Positions 55,856 through 64,000 of a stretch of 64,000 nucleotides of DNA are shown in pieces. Positions within the stretch are counted from its first letter, which is position 1, and each line of letters begins with the position of its first letter. The stretch comes from Diadophis punctatus similis (Eukaryota > Chordata > Lepidosauria > Squamata > Dipsadidae), in NCBI GenBank assembly GCA_023053685.1, contig JALIGW010000159.1, forward strand, positions 87,501 to 151,500, in the 5' to 3' direction. The notes under the pieces were generated by a model, which did not search any database, was not told the origin of the DNA, and was given only the letters and a program-made list of their open reading frames with translations. A program made the position numbers and the translations under genes.

Positions 55856-56916
55856 CTTAGAGGGCTTTATTGAATTGTTTCTTGCTGTTCTGGTAGTTCT
55901 GCACAAAACTAATAGCGAAACAGGTTTGCTTGCTTGTTTGAAAGATGTCTGTGCCTCTGTGAACAGAACATCTTCAGTGATGGGAACATAAATAATACTC
56001 TCAACACAACAAAGCAGTTCCAAAAATGCTTACATGATTTTTTTTCTTATATTTTTTCTTATTTCATTTCATTTCGATCCCTGCATCTGAAAACACAATC
56101 AACCCCTTGGTTTATGCCGTTTAGAAATGTGTCTATTTTAAGTTAACAGACTCAGTTATTTTGCAACCTTCACGTTCGTTAGCAAGCTTTTAATTGGCTT
56201 GAAATATTGCACATTTATATTCCAGGAATAGAGCTGTTTCTTGTCGTCTGATGCATTCTGGTTGGTGGAAAGATACTGATGACTTTTGAACTGAATATAA
56301 CTGAGAGACAGTTGTCCTTCTCTCACCATCAGTTCAGGTGAGAATATTCAGAGTGTTATTATTTGCAAATTACACCTAAACGAATGTTTCATAGATAGCC
56401 TTTTCTTAGTTTCGGCGTGCTTCCAACACCTTCTTCCTATGCAGGGTTCATTATGTATTGATCCTCCACTCAATTTCCAATTTTTTTTAAGCTTGAGAAA
56501 CCTTTTAGCAATTAATACTCCCTATTTATTTATTTGATGGGAGAGTGAGAAAGACGAAGGATCGGCGCTCGAAAACAAATAGCCTTTCCACAACTCTCTT
56601 ATGTCAATGTATTTTTTCCTATGTTAATTGTGTTTTTCATATACTGCGATGGTCCATTACTTTCTCCAAAAGTGTTGATTTCAGTACATAAAGTAATTTG
56701 TCTCAAGAGAAGAATCAATTTCCAAAGGCCTATTTCTTTTAAACTGTACTCTGTGAAAATACTGTGGTTTTTTTGCTTCTTTTGAAGCAAATCCATGGGA
56801 AAAACAATAGCCCACATCCTATCAAAGTAGTACCACCTGCCCTTTCCCTAGACTTTTCTTTTTCTTCACCGAAGGATACTTTCTTCAAAGACTGGACAAA
56901 GGTGACGATTAAGGAT
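55853..56916. other. No recognised feature
   Basis: About 1 kb without recognised features. Confidence 0.5.
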
Positions 56917-57080
56917 TGCAATAGCAATAATAGCACTTAGATTTATATACCGCTTCATAGTGCTTTACAGCCCTCTCTAAGCGGTTTACAGAGTTCAGCA
57001 TATTGCCCCCAACAATCTGGGTTCTCATTTTACCGACCTCAGAAGGATGGAAGGCTGAGTCAACCTTGAACCGGTCAGGA
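56917..57080 (-). mobile_element. tRNA-SINE-1 copy, head truncated
   Basis: Tail gcaatagcaataatagcact to gtcaaccttgaaccggtcag. The head is missing where the next SINE begins. Confidence 0.85.
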
Positions 57081-57645
57081 TCTGAGCCATGGTGGCACAA
57101 TGGTTAGAATGCAAACAATGTCAGCTGGGCGGGGCCTAGGGGGAGGGCCTTCTCTGTGGGGGCCCCTGCTCTCTGGAACCAACTCCCCCCAGAGATACGA
57201 ATTGTCCCCACCTTGCTGGCCTTCTGAAAAGCCGTGAAGACATGGCTCTTCCGACAGGCGGGGTTTTGAGACGATTTCATCTTGGTCTCCCCTATGTATG
57301 TAAGATTTTGTATGCCTTTTAAATGTATTTTAAATTGTTTTAAATTGTATTGTTTAGTGGTTCTTCAAATGTTGTATGCCGCCCTGAGTCCCCATGGAGT
57401 GGGGCGGCATATAAGAATCCTAAATAAAATAAATAAATAAATAAATAAAATAAATGCAGTATTGCAGGCTAATTCTACTCACTGCCAGGAGTTCAATCCT
57501 CACTGGCTCAAGGTTGACTCAGCCTTCCATCCTTCCTAAGTAGATAAAATGTGGTCCACGATTGTTGGGGGGAATATGATGACATTTGCAAACCGCTCAG
57601 AGAGTGCCATATGGGGTGGTATGTATGTCTAAGTGCTATTGCTAA
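57081..57645 (+). mobile_element. tRNA-SINE-1-like copy, split by L2
   Basis: The head tgagccatggtggcacaatgg is at 57082-57102. The body resumes at 57459 (gtattgcaggctaattctac), with ggctcaaggttgactcagcc and a tail to gtgctattgctaagtgcta. It lies back to back with the previous minus-strand SINE. Confidence 0.8.
57114..57452 (+). mobile_element. L2 LINE 3' end with 6-bp duplication
   Basis: The last ORF2 codons (ctctggaaccaactcccccc, gctggccttctgaaaagcc with an in-frame TGA) are followed by tgccgccctgagtccccatg and an (AAAT)n tail. aatgca flanks it (57108-57113, 57453-57458). Confidence 0.88.
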
Positions 57646-57822
57646 GTGCTATCTTCGATGCATTCAGGAAACTAAATTTGAATCAGCAAATATTAAGTAC
57701 CTTTAAGCCCTATTAATTGTAGGAAAATATTTGATAAGAAAGTACTCTACTAATATAATCTCCACTTTTGCTGTTAACCTAGCTTGCAAAATAATTACCA
57801 TTGCTTTTGAGGACTTTGGTAA

Positions 57823-58196
57823 TGTCTTCCCAACCACAATTAAAGTACGAACTTCTGAGTCAGTGTTCTCAAAAGGATTCCTTTATTTGCATTTGTATAA
57901 CATCCATTCGTTCAAAGCAAAGTCTAAATGCCTTCAGGCAAGGCAAGCATATTTAACCTTAATGCCCCACCCCATTTGGCCAGTTGCAAGCATAATCAAT
58001 CCACAAGTGTGTGACCAGATGGCCATACGTTCCCAGCCTCCCTTCCGTTCAACTGACTTGCATTACCCCTCATAAAACCCTATCTTAAGATGAGAAGGCT
58101 CCCAGGTGTCTAGGATCCGGATATGTTATAACCTTTTGATCAAGCAGAGCCAAGATCCCCCTTCTCCTTTTGAATGGCAGAGTCTGGAGTCTGACA
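57823..58196 (-). mobile_element. Possible LTR
   Basis: In minus reading tgtcagactccagactctgc ... aaataaaggaatccttttg ... ggttgggaagaca. It has TG...CA ends and a polyadenylation-like signal at a suitable place, but no target duplication that I can see. Confidence 0.35.
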
Positions 58197-58756
58197 CTTA
58201 CACTTTATTTTATGTACCTAGATGTTAAAGAAACTAAAGAAGAAGAAAAAAAACCCATCTACTACAAAACGTTTCCTCCCATTTTTATTTTTGTTTTCAG
58301 CAAATTCATTATCACGCTTATAAACAAAGCTTTAGATTCTTCCAACTGACCAGACTTTCTGTCTCCAAACCCTTGACTCTGATTTAAAATGCCTCTTAGA
58401 TGGAGGCAAAATGTTTGATTACTTGGACAGCAGGATATTATAAGCAGAGGCGTTTTTATATGTCTGTAAATCTAAAGCTTGTGGAGAAACATCAGAATTG
58501 AAATGCCCACCAGTACCAGAGCATTTTAATTGCCTCATTTTTATCTGATCTATTGTTAAATATGGATCTATTTTCTACGCTCAGATGGTCCCTAGCTTCA
58601 GTATTTCATTTCATACCTAGCTCTGAGGCAATTCTTTGTGGAGGGCAGAATAGGATAGTAATATGACATACGGGTGCCGAACTTCAAAACTGTCAATCTC
58701 TTGTAGAAATCTGCTCTATAGACAACGGATCTGATCTAAAGAACAAACCTCTCAAA
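58197..58756. other. No recognised feature
   Basis: No gene or known repeat recognised. Confidence 0.5.
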
Positions 58757-58998
58757 GCTTTGATTAGTAATATTTATTGTTGAAAAGGTTAAGATTCCAA
58801 GGATTCCAAGTGATTGTCTGGACAAGTTCCTGCAGTTTTCTTGGCAAGATTTTGGAACCAGTTTGCCATTGCTCCTTCCTAGGGTTGAGAGTGTGTGGCT
58901 GGCACAAGGTAATTCAACTAATTCTGTGCCCAAGGCAAGACTAGAACTCACAGTCTCCCGGTGACTTAACGGTTAACCACTACACAAAACCGGCTGTC
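58757..58998 (-). mobile_element. tRNA-SINE-2-type copy
   Basis: Body gttttcttggcaagattttgg and gtttgccattgctccttcc. Head gactagaactcacagtctcc and ggttaaccactacacaaaac. Confidence 0.7.
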
Positions 58999-59366
58999 TT
59001 AGATTAAGATGAATAATTAAACTATTGATTATTGAAACTATTGAGTGCTGCATATGAATGTACTTTCTTTTTGGAATGAATGTTTTCAATATATAAACGT
59101 GTAAATCTTTTGCTTCTTTCATGACTTTTATTTTAATGAAGCTCTGTATAATTTTCCTACATACTTTTTGAAATGTCCTTTGACATGGCAGTTATTATTA
59201 TTCTCTTCACTTTGGGACTGAGGTCAATAATGAATAGGAAAAGAATGTTATAAATGGTTGGATGGCTATATGGAAGGATGGATGGAGAGATAGGCAGACA
59301 GACAAATAGATAGAGAGATAGAGATAATTGAAGATAAATGATAGATGATAGATAGATTGCATTAAG
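58999..59366. other. No recognised feature apart from GATA-like runs
   Basis: Scattered GGAT, GATA and CAGA units from 59265 lead into the later array. Confidence 0.5.
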
Positions 59367-59446
59367 GGTGTGGGCACACACGCGTGCTATCGCGCGCGCG
59401 CGCGCCCTTTTGGCACACAAGCAAAAAAAGGTTCGCCATCACTGTG
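59367..59446. mobile_element. hAT-like right end fragment
   Basis: gtgtgggcacacacgcgtgc, a (CG)n run, then aaggttcgccatcactg. The end resembles that of the element at 61869-62407. Confidence 0.5.
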
Positions 59447-59910
<464 letters not shown>

Positions 59911-61266
59911 ATAGAATGATGGAATTCCTTTCCTGTGGTGGTATGTGGGAATGACCTTGGGAGACAGGACAAACTTTATGTAAAGGTATCTCAGCCCACA
60001 GAGGAGAGACAGTGTGGAAAACATCTCCCTAGTTTTTCAGAAGACTAAAAGAAAAGATTTTTATGCAGGATGCTATTACTGTATCTTTACACAAAGATAG
60101 CACTAGTATTCGTTGTTACATCTCTTCTCCTGACTAACTCAAAGGGCCCACATTTTCTGTGTCAGGCCACGATGCTTAAGAGAGGGAATCTAGCGCGTGC
60201 CAAAAACAAGCTGCTGAACCTCCGAGGCCTGGCTTCTCAGAGCCTGTTGATATTTCCGTGGTGTTTTAATTCCCCTTTTATTATTTCTAAGTTGTTTGAT
60301 GACCCCCCTTGGCGAAGTCTAGGCTTGACAAGGCATCAACGCTTAAACTTGCCTTTGCCCCTTCCAGCAAAGAGAGAGAGAGACATACAAGATTGTCATC
60401 CTTTCCATCTTGCAGGGATTTCTTTTTCGGCTGGAGAGTCAATGAGCAAGTGCTTCTGCACACAGCTCCAAGTGCCAGCTGGGACCAGAATGAAGCTGTC
60501 ACTTGTATCCTAAAGGGGGAAGCGGCAGTTCTGGCTTTCAATTAAAGGTTAGCAGCAGTCAAAACGGAGCCAGACTTGGAAGGGGACCCTCCGCGCGCGC
60601 TTCTGCCACGAATGAGAGAGAGAGAGAGAAAAAAATTGAGCTTCTGCAGAGGAGATCAAACCGCGTGTCTCTACAACGAGAGGCCTCTCAACCGGCATGC
60701 AGGCCAGACATGTGGAAAGGGAGGGGGTTGGGTGGGTGGGATTTATGAAGCGTCTCTCCTGGTCAAATTTCAGGGCTAGAACTGGTATCATTTTGACAGT
60801 AAAACTTAATGGAGGGATAAAGGATGGAGACTGTAAGAGGGGGCCGCTTGTTATTCCAACTTCTATTGTTGGCCTGAAAGAGCAATTCATTAGGAAGTAG
60901 ACAATAACAGAGCAAACCCTGTAATGTATTTGAGTTACTTTTCTTCTTCTTCTTCTACAGGCTTCCACCCCCCCCCACCTCCCCTTTCCTGCTGGGTCAA
61001 TGAGGGGGAGTTCCTTCTGATCTCGATGCTATTTAAACTCTGGTTTCCTTCAATAGGTACCTGTTGTTATGACGATTCTGTAGCATGATGAAAACATTTT
61101 GTACCTGTACCTGTCTAGTTTCTCTACTCCTTCCTTTTGTTCAGTCATATCTCTTAGATGGCACCTCAACATTTCAGTGGGCAAAAATCCCATCTGTTCC
61201 ATGAAGACTTTTTTTTCACTTTTTTCACATTCACTAATGTGGAATTGCTGGACTTCAAAGCATTGG
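59911..61266. other. No recognised feature
   Basis: Includes overlapping ORFs at 60070-60513 and 60549-60968 without known motifs, and a pyrimidine run then cag at 60940-60960. No exon claimed. Confidence 0.5.
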
Positions 61267-61274
61267 GTTATAAT

Positions 61275-61721
61275 CAGGGGCGGGTTACTTCTTACCGATA
61301 CCAGTGCGCTGCACATGCATCTCCACGTTTCATGCGCACGTGTGCTCGCTACGCGTGTGTGCCCTCTCGCGCAATTTCGGCGAGATTTTGCTTCTGCGCA
61401 TGCATGGAAGCAAACTCTCGCCGATATCTTGCGAGGGAATGCCCACGTGCATGATTTCAGCAAGATTTTGCTTCCTTGCATGCGCGGAAGCAAAATCTTG
61501 CTGAAATCTATCTTTCTCATGCATCCCCTCACAAGATTTCGGCGAGATTTTGCTTCTGCGCATGCGCAGAAACAAAAAAGCTGAAAAATTCTTTTAAAAA
61601 GATGGTGATGCGCACAACTGTCCATTGAAGATGGTACCGGAGCAGTTGCGCGCAAATTGCGCAATCGGTGGGTCCCTACCGGAGCTGCGCACTGGACTGC
61701 ACCGGTAGGAACTCACTCCTG
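61275..61721. mobile_element. hAT-CGGTG element, 447 bp, reversed, perfect 8-bp duplication
   Basis: It starts caggggcgggttacttctta, ends ggtaggaactcactcctg, and is flanked by gttataat (61267-61274, 61722-61729). gattttgcttctgcgcatgc hairpins repeat inside. Confidence 0.9.
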
Positions 61722-61789
61722 GTTATAATGTCCATCTCTGCCCATTGGACTTTTGAGCAGGTTAAAGGGCATGAAAACTAAGAGCATAT

Positions 61790-62612
61790 AGAATACAGAA
61801 TAATAGAGTTGGAAGGGATCTTGGGGGTCTTCTAGTCCAACCCCCTGTTCAAGCAGGAGACCCTATACCAGTGGTGGTGAACCTTTTTAGGCTCGCGTGC
61901 CAAAAAGGGGGGGGCGCTCGCGCCCGCTCGCGTGCCCACACCCATTCCCTCCCCCCCACACATGCACACAACACCCCCCCCAAATGCTGCCCCCTGCGCA
62001 TGTGCACACCCCCCCACTCCCGGTGCAAAGGCTTACCAGAGCCTGGGACAATGAAACCGGCAAACCAGAAGTGCGAAAAAACGCACTTCCGGTTTGCCGG
62101 TGTGCTGTTTTTTGCACTCCGGAGGGTTCAGGGAAGCTCCCTGAAGCTCCGGAATGCAAAAAAATACAAAACGGACAAACCGGAAGTGCGGAAAAGTGCA
62201 CTTCCGGTTTGTCCATTTTGTAGTTTTTTGCATTCCGGAGCTTCAGGGAGCTTCCCTGAACCCTCCAGAGTGCAAAAAACAGCTCACCGGCAAACCGGAA
62301 GTGCGTTTTTCCGCACTTCCGGTTTGCCGGTGGGCAACCCTCGCGTGCCGGCCGCTATGGCTTTGCGTGCCACCTGTGGCACGCGTGCCATAGGTTCACC
62401 ACCATGGCCCTATACCATTTCAGACAAGCGGCTGTCCAGTCTCTTCTTAAAAGCCTCCAGTGATGAAGAACCCACAACTTCTGAAGGCAAGCCGTTCCAC
62501 TGGTTAATTGTTCTCACTGTTAGGAAGTTTCTCCTTAGTTTTAGCTTGCTTCTCTCTTTGATTAGTTTCCATCCATTGTTTCTTGTCCTGCCTTCTGGTG
62601 CTTTGGAAAAGG
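61790..62612 (-). mobile_element. CR1 LINE 3' end, split by an hAT element
   Basis: Minus-strand CR1 with its 3' end at 61797-61868 (gagttggaagggatcttggg). It resumes at 62408 through KRLDSRLSEMV and ends abruptly at about 62612. Confidence 0.9.
61869..62407. mobile_element. hAT element with ETS-like motif hairpins, 539 bp
   Basis: It starts cagtggtggtgaacctt and ends ataggttcaccaccatgg. It is flanked by ccctatac (61861-61868, 62408-62415), the complement of GTATAGGG. The interior has alternating inverted blocks with ccggaagtgcg or cgcacttccgg between 62060 and 62330. Confidence 0.9.
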
Positions 62613-62830
62613 CATTGAGGCCACTTGAAGCCATTGATTCGAGGGCACAGATAAACCAACAAGTAGCCTCAATGACTCTCAGAAAGAATGCAAATGACCA
62701 GATGACTGCAAGGAATATAAACCCTTCCACCATTCAGTCAGAACTGAAGAAGCTTCTTGAGTGAGAAGCAAAATGTCTTCAAGGAAAAACAAAATCCGGT
62801 TGCCTTTTGAAAAAGCACCTTTGGGGTCTT
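62613..62830 (+). mobile_element. Dispersed repeat, possibly Penelope-like 3' end
   Basis: cagtcagaactgaagaagct and aaaatgtcttcaaggaaaa are phrases I know from repeats of fish and reptiles, probably of a Penelope-like element. Family assignment is from memory only. It directly joins the truncated CR1. Confidence 0.4.
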
Positions 62831-63611
62831 CAGGTGAGTCTTTCTCCAAAGAGAAGGGGAAAGAGTAGAAGCCAACCCTTCACTACTTCTAGATCTCCAG
62901 CCCTAAATAAGCACTAATGGTTGAATTCCTTGAAAATATTTTTTTTCTCTAAAGAGCGTAACAGGTAGAGTTTCACTTGTTGGAGATCATTTATGCTTCA
63001 CGAAACAAAAAGCTGATTTTCAAGGGGAGCGGAAATGGATGAACATTCCAGAAGATCAAGATTTAGATGTCCATCATTTCAACCAGCCTCAACAATCCTA
63101 TTCTTTCGGTTGTATGTTGAATATGAAAACTGACCTCAGAAGTCCTTGGAAGTTCTTGATTTTATGCTTGGCTTATGAATGTGGTGAAGATTTCGGAAGT
63201 TGCCCAAAGCTGATGAGATTTCCTTCAAACCATCGGACCTGTTTGGCAAGGGTCCATCAGAGTGATGAATTCAGCAGGAAGACAGATTGGCCTACCACGT
63301 TGCTACATTACTATCTCCAAGAGCTGATCTGAACATTGAAAGGATTTATTTTTTTGTATGCATTTATTCATCAGCTTCATAAAGATATCCACTCCATAAT
63401 GACTCTAGGCAGCTCTGGATCATAAAAAAGGTCTGAAAACAACAACTACAGAGAAAGAATGATGCACATCCAAGACAGCAATAAACTATCCAACTTAATA
63501 TTCAAAGTCTCATAAGTGGCCTGCCACCCATCGAGCCCAAGGCCTGGAGGCAAAGTCATATTTTAAAACGAGGCCGGGATAGCAGGCCATATGAGTTCTT
63601 TGAACACAGAA
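62831..63611. other. No recognised feature
   Basis: An ORF of 97 codons at 63039-63332 has no recognisable motif. Confidence 0.45.
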
Positions 63612-63730
63612 CACAAAGTAATAGAATTGGAAGGGACCTTGGAGGTCTTCTAGTCCAACCCCCTGCTTGAGCAGGAGACCCTATACCATTTCAGATATAT
63701 GATTGTCCAGCCTCTTTTTGAAAGTGATTG
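63612..63730 (-). mobile_element. CR1 LINE 3' end
   Basis: aatagaattggaagggacct to gtccagcctctttttgaaa, minus strand. The GTATAGGG site is intact here. Confidence 0.85.
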
Positions 63731-63812
63731 AGGTTCAGAGGGCTGGTGCTCTGACGGGACCCTGCAAACATCTGTAAAAGTAAGACAGTTGCTGAGTCGC
63801 CCAAATACAAAG

Positions 63813-63958
63813 GAATGGGATGGGATGGGATGGGATGGGATGGGATGGGATGGGATGGGATGGAATGGAATGGAATGGAATGGAATAGAATAGAATAGAA
63901 TAGAATAGAATAGAATAGAATAGAATAGAATAGAATAGAATAGAATAGAATAGAATAG
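63813..63958. repeat. (ATGGG)n(ATGGA)n(ATAGA)n microsatellite
   Basis: Pentanucleotide array whose unit changes by single steps: ATGGG, ATGGA, ATAGA. Confidence 0.97.
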
Positions 63959-63963
63959 GATTC

Positions 63964-64000
63964 AGAATAGAAGACCTCCAAGGTCCCTTCCAACTCTGTG
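63964..64000 (+). mobile_element. CR1 3' end, runs off the window
   Basis: agaagacctccaaggtccct, the plus-strand CR1 3' terminus, continuing beyond the window edge. Confidence 0.7.

Noticed and set aside
55250..56023. ORFs combining BovB and Tyr-Ile or Cys-Val repeats
   Set aside because: BovB sequence run on into microsatellite, not a gene.
60900..60965. Splice acceptor (pyrimidine run followed by cag)
   Set aside because: It fits the consensus but no downstream exon can be recognised. Such matches occur by chance.
60549..60968. 139-codon minus-strand ORF as a host gene
   Set aside because: It includes pyrimidine and AG-rich runs, has no known motif, and overlaps ORFs in other frames of similar length.
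61871..62764. 297-codon plus-strand ORF
   Set aside because: It runs through a hAT element, antisense CR1 and a dispersed repeat. The frame is a chance product of inverted repeats.

Overview
This is vertebrate nuclear DNA, most likely from a squamate reptile and probably a snake. The evidence is the repeat content: CR1 LINEs with (ATTCT)n tails, a BovB/RTE LINE, L2, R4-type and L1-type LINE pieces, several tRNA-derived SINE families, short hAT-like elements with 8-bp target duplications, and long GATA/GACA (Bkm-like) arrays. I found no host protein-coding exon, rRNA, tRNA gene or CRISPR array. The window looks intergenic or intronic and has been built by repeated, often nested, insertions.

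Layout. 1-7.6 kb: a CR1 split by a second LINE (LINE B), tRNA-SINEs, a compound microsatellite, a BovB copy split by a SINE, and a 136-bp fold-back element. 8.4-13.1 kb: two inverted-repeat elements, an hAT-like element with a perfect 8-bp duplication, a SINE, a 5'-truncated L2 with an uninterrupted 725-codon reverse transcriptase frame, and another LINE B. 13.6-17.5 kb: a fold-back MITE next to a SINE, then two CR1/LINE C nests. 18.3-20.1 kb: a triple nest, with a GC-rich 892-bp transposon (10-bp duplication) inside a 1661-bp hAT-like element inside a CR1. 20.7-25.9 kb: L2 and LINE B tails, a solo LTR, a polypurine tract, and a SINE with an internal tandem expansion. 26.6-27.5 kb: a 0.9-kb GATA/GGTA array. 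28.5-35.9 kb: LINE C, R4, L2 and CR1 copies interrupted by hAT-like elements. 36.3-45.1 kb: more CR1 and hAT-like elements, a triplicated 260-bp SINE, and a solo LTR inside a SINE. 46-58 kb: an L1-type 3' end with a 16-bp duplication, CR1, a reverse transcriptase fragment, SINE/LINE nests and a second BovB. 59.4-64 kb: a GATA/GACA/GGAT array, hAT-like elements, CR1 pieces and an ATGGG-to-ATAGA microsatellite.

The elements interact as hosts and guests. CR1 is the commonest target. Three separate hAT-like elements sit in exactly the same 8-bp site of the CR1 3' region (GTATAGGG). Several short hAT-like elements share an inner core but have different ends, and some carry repeated NRF1-like (TGCGCATGCGCA) or ETS-like (CCGGAAGTG) motifs. 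Family names are from recognition of motifs, since no database search was possible. Names such as 'LINE B', 'LINE C', 'tRNA-SINE-1' and 'hAT-CGGTG' are labels used only here.
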